64,000 nt of DNA. It comes from Aquibium sp. ELW1220 (GTDB lineage: Bacteria; Pseudomonadota; Alphaproteobacteria; Rhizobiales; Rhizobiaceae). Below the pieces are notes generated by a model. That model searched no databases. It was not told where the DNA came from and was given only the letters and a program-made list of their open reading frames with translations. Each line of letters begins with the position of its first letter. Positions within the stretch are counted from its first letter, which is position 1. The stretch covers positions 186,001-250,000 of the forward strand of contig NZ_JAOAOQ010000006.1 of assembly GCF_030398385.1 (NCBI RefSeq), in the 5' to 3' direction. Shown here piece after piece: positions 37,694 through 49,361 of this stretch. The position numbers were made by a program, and so were the translations under genes.

Positions 37694-38254
37694 ATGATGC
37701 TTTCGACTGCCGGATCGACGAAGACCGGCCTCGCCGCCGCTGCCCTGGTTGCGCTCGCCCTCGTGTCCGGTTGCCAGAGCAGCCGCTTCACTCCCATCAA
37801 CACCGCTCCCGCGCCGCTTCAGCCCGCGCCGTCCGGAGCCGTCGTCACAAGCGACTTGCCTCCGCCGTCCGGACCGGCCGACGCGAATGCGTTCCCGCCC
37901 GCCCCCGGCACGACCGGCGACGGCACCCAGGTCGCCGCACTCGATCCGAACACCAGCGCGCCTTCGGGTGCCCCGGATCTGACGGCCGGCAGCGTCGCCG
38001 GCGTCTGGAACGCGACCGTCGCCGGCCAGGGTTGCCGCGTCGCCACCCCCCAGACCAAGTTCGGCCAGGGCTTCCGCGCCGGACCGCTGCGCTGCCCCGT
38101 CCCGCTCGACGGCGTGAAGTCGTGGAATGTCGCGGGCAAGCAGCTGTCGCTCTACGATGGCAATGGCGACCTTCTCGCGCGGCTCTACTCGTCGAGCGCC
38201 GAGCGCTTCGACGGTCAGATGACGTCCGGGCAGCCGATCTCCCTCAGCCGCTGA
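37694..38254 (+). CDS. omp19: Omp19-like outer-membrane lipoprotein, protease-inhibitor (AprI/Inh) family
   Basis: Lipoprotein of 186 residues homologous by eye to Brucella Omp19. The lipobox LVSGC (Cys at about 27) is followed by QSSRF, a Pro/Ala-rich linker with GTQVAALDP, then APDLTAGSVAGVWNATVAGQGCRVATPQTKFGQGFRAGPLRCPV with the paired cysteines of the AprI/Inh beta-barrel, and ends TSGQPISLSR. Brucella Omp19 inhibits host proteases. GGAGGA precedes the ATG at 37694. Lies between the MBL gene (divergent) and zapE (34 bases downstream). Confidence 0.92.
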   Translation: MMLSTAGSTKTGLAAAALVALALVSGCQSSRFTPINTAPAPLQPAPSGAVVTSDLPPPSGPADANAFPPAPGTTGDGTQVAALDPNTSAPSGAPDLTAGSVAGVWNATVAGQGCRVATPQTKFGQGFRAGPLRCPVPLDGVKSWNVAGKQLSLYDGNGDLLARLYSSSAERFDGQMTSGQPISLSR

Positions 38255-38288
38255 CGCTTCGGAACCGGACCATCTGGACACGGCACCG

Positions 38289-39503
38289 ATGACATCGCGC
38301 GACGGACCGCCACCCTTCCGCACGCTTCGTCAGGCCTATGCCGACAAGGTGGCGCGCGGCGAGATCACGCGCGATCCGGCGCAGGAAGTCCTGGTCAACG
38401 CCTTCGACCGGCTGATCGAGGACGTCGCGGCCAAGCGCCTGGCTGCCAAGTCGAGTTCGCTCGGCTGGCTGTTCGGCCGCAAGCGGCAGACGAAGGCGCC
38501 GGTCATGGGTCTCTACATCCATGGCGGCGTCGGACGCGGCAAGACCATGCTGATGGACATGTTCTTCGACCTCGTGCCGGTCCGACGCAAGCGCCGGGTC
38601 CATTTCAACGACTTCATGGCCGACGTGCACGACCGCATCGGCCGCCATCGCGCCGCGGTCAAGGCGGGCACCGCCAAAGGCGACGATCCCATCCCGCCGG
38701 TGGCCAGGGACCTCGCCGAACTCGCCTGGGTGCTCTGCTTCGACGAGTTCGCGGTCACCGACATCGCCGACGCCATGATCCTGTCGCGACTGTTCTCGGC
38801 CCTGTTCGAGGAGGGCGTGGTGCTGGTGGCGACCTCGAACGTCGCTCCCGACGATCTCTACCGCGACGGGCTGAACAGGCCGCTCTTCACGCCCTTCATC
38901 GCCACTCTCAGGCGTCATGCCCATGTGCTCCACCTCGATGCGGAGACGGACTACCGGCTGGAGAAGCTGAACGGCGTGCCGGTCTACATGCATCCGGTCG
39001 ATGCCGCCAACGAGCGCCGCCTCGACGAAGCCTGGCGGGCGCTGGTGGACGGCGCCGGCGAGCACTCCGACGAGATCCTCGTGAAGGGCCGCCGCGTCCC
39101 CGTCCCGCGCGCGGTTCGCGATGCCGCCCGCTTCGGCTTTGCCGACCTCTGCGACAAGCCGCTGGCCGCCCGCGACTACCTCGCCATCGCGGAACGGTAC
39201 CGCACGATCTTCCTCGACGGCATCCCGGTGATGGACGATTCCACCCGCAATGCCGCCAAGCGCTTCATCCTGCTCATCGACACGCTGTACGACAGAAAGG
39301 TCCGCCTCGTTGCGACCGCGCAGGCCGCCCCAACCGACCTCTACCGCGGACGCCTCGGCGCCGAAGCCTTCGAGTTCGACCGCACCGCCTCGCGCCTGAT
39401 CGAGATGCAGAGCGAGGAGTGGCGCGAGGCGTGGGAAGCCGGCGCGCATGAGCGGTCTTCCGGCACGTCGACGACGACAGACGCCCCCGCGTCGTCCGGC
39501 TGA
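38289..39503 (+). CDS. zapE: Cell division protein ZapE (AFG1-like ATPase)
   Basis: P-loop ATPase of 404 residues that acts on the Z-ring during division and is related to mitochondrial AFG1/LACE1. Walker A GGVGRGKT at 79-86, Walker B LCFDEFAVTDIADAMIL near 150, and the conserved VATSNVAPDDLYRDGLNRPLFTPFI near 178-200 are intact. It lies directly upstream of mdh, the usual order in Hyphomicrobiales. Confidence 0.95.
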   Translation: MTSRDGPPPFRTLRQAYADKVARGEITRDPAQEVLVNAFDRLIEDVAAKRLAAKSSSLGWLFGRKRQTKAPVMGLYIHGGVGRGKTMLMDMFFDLVPVRRKRRVHFNDFMADVHDRIGRHRAAVKAGTAKGDDPIPPVARDLAELAWVLCFDEFAVTDIADAMILSRLFSALFEEGVVLVATSNVAPDDLYRDGLNRPLFTPFIATLRRHAHVLHLDAETDYRLEKLNGVPVYMHPVDAANERRLDEAWRALVDGAGEHSDEILVKGRRVPVPRAVRDAARFGFADLCDKPLAARDYLAIAERYRTIFLDGIPVMDDSTRNAAKRFILLIDTLYDRKVRLVATAQAAPTDLYRGRLGAEAFEFDRTASRLIEMQSEEWREAWEAGAHERSSGTSTTTDAPASSG

Positions 39504-39524
39504 TCGTGCCAGACGGTTGGGATT

Positions 39525-39540
39525 TTGACGTTTACGTAAA
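39525..39540. promoter_or_regulatory. ACGT-N2-ACGT palindrome upstream of mdh
   Basis: TTGACGTTTACGTAAA is a 16-base imperfect palindrome (six of eight positions per arm) in an AT-rich pocket 22 bases after zapE and 186 bases before mdh. Its form resembles operators of MerR-family LiuR-type regulators. A TTGACA at 39569-39574 could be a -35 element, but the matching -10 is weak. Confidence 0.45.
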
Positions 39541-39695
39541 TACCGACAGCATTAACCGATTGAAATCGTTGACACGGAAATTTTCGATTGAGTTTTTCGT
39601 CCCTTGACGCTATGGCGACGGTCAAATTTCCGCCGGACGAAGGCGACCGACAGACCGGCAGAAATAGACGCACTCCTGTCATCCGGGCCGGGTAG

Positions 39696-40688
<993 letters not shown>

Positions 40689-40704
40689 GGGAACCATAGC
40701 CCCG

Positions 40705-41898
<1,194 letters not shown>

Positions 41899-41902
41899 AA
41901 TC

Positions 41903-42556
41903 ATGCGTCGAGCGGCGGTCGCAGGGCTTCTGGCTTTTTCCGGCCTCTGCCCCGCATCCGCCGCCGACTACGACACCGCCTTCGTGGATGCCTTCGCCGA
42001 GGCATGCGTGCCGCAGCGCATGAGCTATCCCGGCACGCTGGAGACCGCGCGCGCGGCCGGGTGGCGCGATGCCGGGCGCGATGCCAATCCCGAACTCGAC
42101 GTCATGATGGGCAAGTCCGAGGACGAGGCGAACGATCCCGAACTGAAGGGGACGTTCGAGTACACGATCCTGACGAAGCCCGTGCAGGATCAGGACCACT
42201 ATCTGGTCGTCAGCCGGGCCTCCTTCATCATCGACGAGGACGAGGACGAGGACCCGCCGAACCCCTGGGTCTATATCGGCTGCTATCTCTACAATTTCGA
42301 TGCCACGGCCCCGATCGGTCCCGGCCAGCTGAGCGCCCTGCTCCAGAAGCCGGTCGCCAATCGCCATTCGGACGATACCCTGACGAGCTATGTCTGGGGT
42401 CCGCCCTGCCCGATGCCGCGCACCGGAGACACCTACCTGACCTTCATCCCGGAAGGCAGTCCCCACGCGGTAACGACCGGCTTCTCCGGCCTGCTGCTGA
42501 AGTTCGAGACCTCGGAGCCCGACCCGGGCGAAATCGTGCCGGAAACCTATTGCTGA
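41903..42556 (+). CDS. Secreted hypothetical protein inserted after sucC
   Basis: Unrecognised protein of 217 residues with a clear signal peptide ([24 protein letters not shown], cleavage near 21). The mature part has cysteines near positions 31, 120, 164 and the terminal C217, an acidic run DEDEDEDP near 112, and the motif WGPPCPMP. It starts four bases after sucC, so it is transcribed with the TCA operon, but there is no obvious Shine-Dalgarno before its ATG. It is not a normal member of the suc operon in my knowledge. Confidence 0.72.
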   Translation: MRRAAVAGLLAFSGLCPASAADYDTAFVDAFAEACVPQRMSYPGTLETARAAGWRDAGRDANPELDVMMGKSEDEANDPELKGTFEYTILTKPVQDQDHYLVVSRASFIIDEDEDEDPPNPWVYIGCYLYNFDATAPIGPGQLSALLQKPVANRHSDDTLTSYVWGPPCPMPRTGDTYLTFIPEGSPHAVTTGFSGLLLKFETSEPDPGEIVPETYC

Positions 42557-42619
42557 GCCGGCGCCTGCTCCCGACCGTCGCGAGACCCCGCTTTCGCTTG
42601 CAAATCCGCATCGCACGGT

Positions 42620-42636
42620 TTATGTGCCCCACATAA
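42620..42636. promoter_or_regulatory. Perfect palindrome upstream of the VapB-type antitoxin
   Basis: TTATGTG-CCC-CACATAA, seven-base perfect arms, ends 16 bases before the antitoxin start. It stands out as AT-rich in its setting and fits an operator for autoregulation by a ribbon-helix-helix antitoxin. Confidence 0.6.
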
Positions 42637-42652
42637 CCTGTGTAACCGGTCC

Positions 42653-42937
42653 ATGACCAAGAACCTCACCCTCGCCATCGACGATGACCTGCTCGACAAG
42701 GCGCGGGTGCTGGCGGCCATGCGTCGCACGACGGTGAACGCGATGGTGCGTGGCTTTCTCGAACGCGAGATCGAGCGGGAAACGCTGCAGGCGACGCGTG
42801 CGGAAGCATGGAGCCGGATGTTCCAGGCTGCGGACGCCGATGCCCACAGGCGGGACCACCGCCTGAGGGATGGCGAACGCATGTTCGATCGTGAACTCTT
42901 CTACGAGGAGGTCATGCGTGAACGCGGCCTTCTTTGA
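42653..42937 (+). CDS. Ribbon-helix-helix antitoxin (VapB/CopG-like)
   Basis: Small DNA-binding antitoxin of 94 residues. The N-terminus KNLTLAIDDDLLDKARVLAAMRRTTVNAMVRGFLERE is a ribbon-helix-helix domain (strand 3-8, helices 10-22 and 26-40); the charged C-terminal half (RDGERMFDRELFYEEVM) is the likely toxin-binding part. The toxin gene overlaps its last 20 bases. A palindrome at 42620-42636 lies just upstream. It sits between sucC and sucD. Confidence 0.85.
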   Translation: MTKNLTLAIDDDLLDKARVLAAMRRTTVNAMVRGFLEREIERETLQATRAEAWSRMFQAADADAHRRDHRLRDGERMFDRELFYEEVMRERGLL

Positions 42938-43337
42938 CACCAACATCCTCGTCTGTGCCGCCGACACGGCCTGTCCGGATCCTCGCAAGAGAGACCATGC
43001 CCGCCAGCTGATGCAGTCGCGCGAGGTCACCGTCTCGACGCAGGTGATGATGGAGTTCTACGGTGTGCTGCGCCGGAAGTTGGCCTACGGCCCGGACGTG
43101 GCCACGCGGTGGATCGAGACGCTGCAGGACGAACATGTGATCAGCCTGGACGCAGCCGACGTCGTCCATGCGGTCAAGCTGTCACGACGCTACGACATCT
43201 CGCATTGGGATGGCCTCGTCGTTACTGCCGCGGAGCGGGCCGGGCTCGCCGTTCTCTACACCGAGGACCTCAACCACGGCCAATCCTATGGGTCCGTGCG
43301 GGTCTGCAATCCGTTCATACAAGATTTCTTAGCTTAG
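42918..43337 (+). CDS. PIN-domain toxin (VapC-like)
   Basis: Putative ribonuclease toxin of 139 residues from a GTG at 42918 that has GAGGAGG seven bases before it; the frame is also open from 42870. The PIN acidic residues are present: D7 in FFDTNILV, E near 46 in MMEFYG, D near 97 in HWDGLVV and D near 116 in YTEDLNHG. The GTG overlaps the antitoxin by 20 bases, giving coupled translation. sucD starts 22 bases after its stop, so toxin and TCA genes share a transcript. Confidence 0.87.
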   Translation: MNAAFFDTNILVCAADTACPDPRKRDHARQLMQSREVTVSTQVMMEFYGVLRRKLAYGPDVATRWIETLQDEHVISLDAADVVHAVKLSRRYDISHWDGLVVTAAERAGLAVLYTEDLNHGQSYGSVRVCNPFIQDFLA

Positions 43338-43358
43338 GTTCGAAGGGAAGACTGCCCC

Positions 43359-44261
43359 ATGTCCATCCTCGTCAACAAAGACACCAAGGTCCTCGTCCAG
43401 GGCCTGACCGGCAAGACCGGCACCTTCCACACCGAGCAGGCGCTGGCCTATCACGGCACGCAGATGGTCGGCGGCATCCACCCCAAGAAGGGCGGCGAGA
43501 CCTGGACCGGTTCGAAAGGCGAGAGCCTTCCGATCTTCGCCTCGGTCGCCGAGGCCAGGGACCGGACCGGAGCGACCGCGTCGGTGGTCTACGTGCCGCC
43601 GGCAGGCGCCGCCGAAGCCATCATCGAGGCGATCGACGCCGAAATCCCGCTGATCGTCTGCATCACCGAGGGCATCCCGGTCATGGACATGGTCAAGGTC
43701 AAGGCCAGGCTGGACCGGTCTTCGTCGCGGCTGATCGGCCCGAACTGCCCGGGCATCGTGACGCCGAACGAGTGCAAGATCGGCATCATGCCGGGCAATA
43801 TCTTCCGCAAGGGCTCCGTGGGCGTTGTCTCGCGCTCCGGAACGCTTACCTATGAAGCGGTCTTCCAGACCTCGAACGCCGGTCTCGGCCAGTCGACGGC
43901 CGTCGGCATCGGCGGCGACCCGGTCAAGGGCACGGAGTTCATCGACATGCTCGAAATGTTCCTGGCCGACGACGAGACCCAGTCGATCATCATGATCGGC
44001 GAGATCGGCGGTTCGGCCGAGGAGGATGCCGCCCAGTTCCTCAAGGACGAGGCGAAGAAGGGCCGCAGGAAGCCGATGGCGGGCTTCATCGCGGGCCGCA
44101 CGGCACCGGCCGGCCGCACCATGGGACACGCGGGCGCGGTGATCTCCGGCGGCAAGGGCGGCGCGGAAGACAAGATCGCGGCGATGGAATCGGCGGGCAT
44201 CCGCGTTTCCCCGTCGCCGGCGCGGCTCGGGCAGACGCTGCTCGAAGCGCTCAAGGGCTGA
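43359..44261 (+). CDS. sucD: Succinyl-CoA synthetase alpha subunit
   Basis: CoA-binding and phosphohistidine subunit, 300 residues. It shows [21 protein letters not shown]-type N-terminus, the CoA motif [10 protein letters not shown], and the phosphorylated His at 257 in [27 protein letters not shown] precedes the ATG. Separated from its partner sucC by the secreted protein and the toxin-antitoxin pair. A hairpin at 44273-44294 follows before sucA. Confidence 0.97.
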   Translation: MSILVNKDTKVLVQGLTGKTGTFHTEQALAYHGTQMVGGIHPKKGGETWTGSKGESLPIFASVAEARDRTGATASVVYVPPAGAAEAIIEAIDAEIPLIVCITEGIPVMDMVKVKARLDRSSSRLIGPNCPGIVTPNECKIGIMPGNIFRKGSVGVVSRSGTLTYEAVFQTSNAGLGQSTAVGIGGDPVKGTEFIDMLEMFLADDETQSIIMIGEIGGSAEEDAAQFLKDEAKKGRRKPMAGFIAGRTAPAGRTMGHAGAVISGGKGGAEDKIAAMESAGIRVSPSPARLGQTLLEALKG

Positions 44262-44272
44262 GATCGGGATTG

Positions 44273-44294
44273 ACCGGCCGCGCAAGCGGCCGGT
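44273..44294 (+). promoter_or_regulatory. GCAA-tetraloop hairpin between sucD and sucA
   Basis: Nine-base perfect stem ACCGGCCGC/GCGGCCGGT closed by a GNRA-type GCAA loop, 11 bases after sucD and 102 bases before sucA. There is no T-tract, so it is more likely an RNA-processing or stability element that sets the sucD:sucA ratio than a full terminator. Confidence 0.55.
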
Positions 44295-44396
44295 GACGCC
44301 AAGGGGCAGGAAAGGGCGGGCAGCCGCCGAGGAAACAGCGGCACGACCGCCGCACCAAGAAGGAGACGGGGCGAAGCGCTCCGGCAAGGCACAGAG

Positions 44397-47384
44397 ATGG
44401 CACGGCAGGATCAGGCCAACGACCAGTTTTCCCTCACCTCGTTCCTCTATGGCGGCAACGCCACCTACATCGAAGAACTCTACGCCTCCTGGCAGGACGA
44501 CCCCAATTCGGTCGACGCCGAGTGGCGCGATTTCTTCGGCGCCCTGAAGGACGATGCGGGCGACATCCGCAAGAATGCCCGCGGCGCCTCGTGGGAGCGC
44601 GCCAACTGGCCGTTGAAGGCGAACGGAGAGCTGGTCTCCGCGCTCGACGGCGATTGGGGCACGATCGAGAAGCACTTCGACAAGCGCACCCGCGAGAAGG
44701 CCGCGACCACCGGCAAGACGGTGTCGGAAGCCGACGTTCATCGCGCGACGCGCGATTCGGTCCGCGCCATCATGATGATCCGCGCCTTCCGCATGCGCGG
44801 CCACCTGCACGCCAATCTCGATCCGCTCGGCGTCGCCAAGCCGCAGGAAGACTACAACGAGCTGTCGCCGGAGAACTACGGCTTCACCGAAGCCGACTAC
44901 GACCGCCCGATCTTCATCGACAACGTGCTGGGGCTCGAGTTTGCCACCATCCGGCAGATGCTCGACATCCTGCAGCGGACCTACAGCTCGACGCTTGGCG
45001 TCGAGTTCATGCACATCTCCAATCCCGAGGAGAAGGCGTGGATCCAGGAGCGCATCGAGGGGCCGGACAAGGGCATCGAGTTCACCGCCAACGGCAAGAA
45101 GGCGATCCTGCACAAGCTGATCGAGGCCGAAGGTTTCGAACAGTTCATCGACGTCAAGTACAAGGGCACCAAGCGCTTCGGCCTCGACGGCGGCGAGGCG
45201 CTGATCCCGGCGCTCGAGCAGATCATCAAGCGCGGCGGCAACATGGGCATGAAGGAGATCGTGCTCGGCATGGCCCATCGCGGCCGTCTCAACGTGCTGA
45301 CCCAGGTCATGGGCAAGCCGCATCGCGCCGTCTTCCACGAATTCAAGGGCGGCTCCTTCGCCCCCGACGATGTCGAAGGCTCGGGCGACGTGAAGTATCA
45401 CCTCGGCGCCTCGTCCGACCGCGAGTTCGACGGCAACAAGGTACACCTGTCGCTGACGGCCAATCCCTCACATCTCGAGATCGTCAATCCGGTCGTCATG
45501 GGCAAGGCCCGCGCCAAGCAGGACCAGATCTTCGGCCGCAAGCGCGAGGAGGTCGTTCCGATCGAGGAGCGCGCCAAGGTGCTGCCGCTGCTGCTGCACG
45601 GCGACGCAGCCTTCGCCGGCCAGGGCGTGGTGGCGGAGTGCCTCGGCCTCTCGGGCCTTCGCGGCCACCGGGTCGGCGGCACGCTGCACTTCATCATCAA
45701 CAACCAGATCGGCTTCACGACCAACCCGCGCTTCTCGCGTTCCTCGCCCTATCCGTCTGACGTCGCCAAGATGATCGAGGCGCCGATCTTCCACGTCAAC
45801 GGCGACGATCCCGAAGCGGTGGTCTACGCCGCCAAGGTGGCGACCGAATTCCGGATGAAGTTCCAGAAGCCGGTCGTGATCGACATGTTCTGCTACCGCC
45901 GCTTCGGCCACAACGAAGGCGACGAGCCCGCCTTCACCCAGCCGCTGATGTACAAGAAGATCCGGTCGCATCCCTCGACCGTCCAGATCTACTCGCAGAA
46001 GCTGATCGCCGAGAAGCTGGTGACCCAGGAAGAGGTCGACCAGATGAAGGCAGAATGGCGCGCCCACCTCGAGGCCGAGTTCGAATCCGGACAGGCCTAC
46101 AAGCCCAACAAGGCCGACTGGCTGGACGGCGCCTGGTCGGGTCTGCGCAGCGCCGACAACCAGGACGAACAGCGCCGCGGCAAGACCGCCGTGCCCATGA
46201 AGACGCTCAAGGAGATCGGCCGCAAGCTGACCGAGGTTCCCAAGGATTTCGAGGCGCACCGCACCATCAACCGGTTCCTGGAGAACCGCCGCCAAGCGAT
46301 CGAGTCCGGCGAGGGCATCGACTGGTCGACGGCCGAGTCGCTCGCCTTCGGTTCGATCCTGCTCGAAGGCAACCCGGTCCGGCTGTCGGGCCAGGATTCC
46401 GAACGCGGCACCTTCTCGCAGCGTCATTCGGTGCTCTACGACCAGCGCGAAGAGAACCGCTACATCCCGCTCAACAATCTCGGTCCGCAGCAGGCCAACT
46501 ACGAGGTCATCAATTCGATGCTCTCGGAAGAGGCCGTGCTCGGCTTCGAGTATGGCTACTCGCTGGCCGAACCGCGGGCGCTGACGCTCTGGGAAGCGCA
46601 GTTCGGCGATTTCGCCAACGGCGCCCAGGTGGTCTTCGACCAGTTCATCTCGTCGGGTGAGCGCAAGTGGCTGCGCATGTCGGGCCTCGTCTGCCTGCTG
46701 CCGCACGGCTATGAAGGCCAGGGTCCCGAGCATTCCTCGGCCCGCCTCGAGCGCTGGCTGCAGATGTGCGCGGAAGACAACATGCAGGTCGCCAACATCA
46801 CCACGCCGGCCAACTACTTCCACGCCCTGCGCCGTCAGCTGAAGCGCGACTTCCGCAAGCCGCTGATCCTGATGACGCCGAAGTCGCTGCTGCGCCACAA
46901 GCGGGCCGTGTCGACGCTGGCCGAGATGTCGGGCGAAAGCTCCTTCCACCGCCTCCTGTGGGACGATGCCCAGCTGCTGGCCGACCAGCCGATCAAGCTG
47001 GTCAAGGATTCGAAGATCCGCCGCGTCGTCATGTGCTCGGGCAAGGTCTACTACGACCTCTACGAGGAGCGCGAGAAGCGCGGCATCGACGACGTCTACC
47101 TGCTGCGCATCGAACAGCTCTACCCCTTCCCGGCCAAGGCGCTGATCACCGAGCTTTCGCGTTTCCGCAACGCCGAGATGGTGTGGTGCCAGGAGGAGCC
47201 CAAGAACATGGGGTCCTGGTCCTTCATCGACCCCTACCTGGAATGGGTGCTGGCCCATATCGACGCCAAGCACCAGCGCGTGCGCTACACCGGTCGTCCC
47301 GCGTCCGCATCGCCCGCGACGGGCCTCATGTCCAAGCACCTGGCGCAGCTCGAGGCTTTCCTCGAGGATGCGCTGGGCGAATAG
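44397..47384 (+). CDS. sucA: 2-oxoglutarate dehydrogenase E1 component
   Basis: Thiamine-diphosphate-dependent E1 subunit, 995 residues, that decarboxylates 2-oxoglutarate. Typical segments are the N-terminal FSLTSFLYGGNATYIEELYASW that binds E2, RAFRMRGHLHANLDPL, GMAHRGRLNVLTQVMGKP, the ThDP motif GDAAFAGQGVVAECLGLSGL with IINNQIGFTT, and HGYEGQGPEHSSARLERWLQ near the C-terminus. Length fits the family. 135 bases after sucD, 45 before sucB. Confidence 0.98.
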   Translation: MARQDQANDQFSLTSFLYGGNATYIEELYASWQDDPNSVDAEWRDFFGALKDDAGDIRKNARGASWERANWPLKANGELVSALDGDWGTIEKHFDKRTREKAATTGKTVSEADVHRATRDSVRAIMMIRAFRMRGHLHANLDPLGVAKPQEDYNELSPENYGFTEADYDRPIFIDNVLGLEFATIRQMLDILQRTYSSTLGVEFMHISNPEEKAWIQERIEGPDKGIEFTANGKKAILHKLIEAEGFEQFIDVKYKGTKRFGLDGGEALIPALEQIIKRGGNMGMKEIVLGMAHRGRLNVLTQVMGKPHRAVFHEFKGGSFAPDDVEGSGDVKYHLGASSDREFDGNKVHLSLTANPSHLEIVNPVVMGKARAKQDQIFGRKREEVVPIEERAKVLPLLLHGDAAFAGQGVVAECLGLSGLRGHRVGGTLHFIINNQIGFTTNPRFSRSSPYPSDVAKMIEAPIFHVNGDDPEAVVYAAKVATEFRMKFQKPVVIDMFCYRRFGHNEGDEPAFTQPLMYKKIRSHPSTVQIYSQKLIAEKLVTQEEVDQMKAEWRAHLEAEFESGQAYKPNKADWLDGAWSGLRSADNQDEQRRGKTAVPMKTLKEIGRKLTEVPKDFEAHRTINRFLENRRQAIESGEGIDWSTAESLAFGSILLEGNPVRLSGQDSERGTFSQRHSVLYDQREENRYIPLNNLGPQQANYEVINSMLSEEAVLGFEYGYSLAEPRALTLWEAQFGDFANGAQVVFDQFISSGERKWLRMSGLVCLLPHGYEGQGPEHSSARLERWLQMCAEDNMQVANITTPANYFHALRRQLKRDFRKPLILMTPKSLLRHKRAVSTLAEMSGESSFHRLLWDDAQLLADQPIKLVKDSKIRRVVMCSGKVYYDLYEEREKRGIDDVYLLRIEQLYPFPAKALITELSRFRNAEMVWCQEEPKNMGSWSFIDPYLEWVLAHIDAKHQRVRYTGRPASASPATGLMSKHLAQLEAFLEDALGE

Positions 47385-47429
47385 TCTCGTATCGATCCGA
47401 AACCCCTTCGAAGGCACGGAAAAACAAAC

Positions 47430-48719
<1,290 letters not shown>

Positions 48720-48737
48720 AAAAAACGGAGAACGACG

Positions 48738-49355
48738 ATGAGCCTGGAATTCCTCCTCACATCCCTCATCGTCGTCCTCATCCCCGGCACCGGCGTCGTC
48801 TACACCGTGATGACCGGCCTGTCGGCCGGTCGCGCAGCAAGCGTCGCTGCGGCGATCGGCTGCACGCTCGGCATCGTGCCGGCGATCGCTGCTTCGGTGG
48901 CGGGGCTGGCCGCCCTGCTGCACACCAGCGCGCTGCTCTTCCAGGTGCTGAAATATGCCGGCGCCGCCTATCTGCTCTATCTCGCATTGCAGACGTTGCG
49001 CGACACCGGCGCCATGCAGATCGACGCGGGAACCGAACGGCGGCGCGTCCCGGCATGGCGGACCATCCGGACAGGCTTCCTGATCAACATCCTCAACCCG
49101 AAGCTGTCGGTCTTCTTCTTTGCCTTCCTGCCGCAGTTCATCGACCCGGCGGCCACCTCGCCGGTGCCGCAGATGCTCCATCTCGGCGCCGTGTTCATGG
49201 CGATGACCTTCGCCGTCTTCATCGTCTATGGCTTCTTCGCAGCGCTTGTCGGCGAGCGCATCCTGAAGAGCGAGACGGTGATGACCTGGATGCGCCGGAC
49301 CGTGGCGCTGGCTTTTGCCGGCTTCGGACTGCGGCTGGCGCTTTCGGAGCGCTGA
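48738..49355 (+). CDS. LysE-family amino-acid exporter
   Basis: Six-helix exporter of 205 residues with the LysE signature LIPGTGVVYTVMTGLSAG (PGPGV-type), AAYLLYLALQTLRDTG and NILNPKLSVFFFAFLPQFI. It starts 18 bases after sucB with GGAG ahead of the ATG, so it is probably cotranscribed with the TCA operon, although its role is unrelated. Converges on the DMT gene with only six bases between the stops. Confidence 0.9.
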   Translation: MSLEFLLTSLIVVLIPGTGVVYTVMTGLSAGRAASVAAAIGCTLGIVPAIAASVAGLAALLHTSALLFQVLKYAGAAYLLYLALQTLRDTGAMQIDAGTERRRVPAWRTIRTGFLINILNPKLSVFFFAFLPQFIDPAATSPVPQMLHLGAVFMAMTFAVFIVYGFFAALVGERILKSETVMTWMRRTVALAFAGFGLRLALSER

Positions 49356-49361
49356 GCCGGC

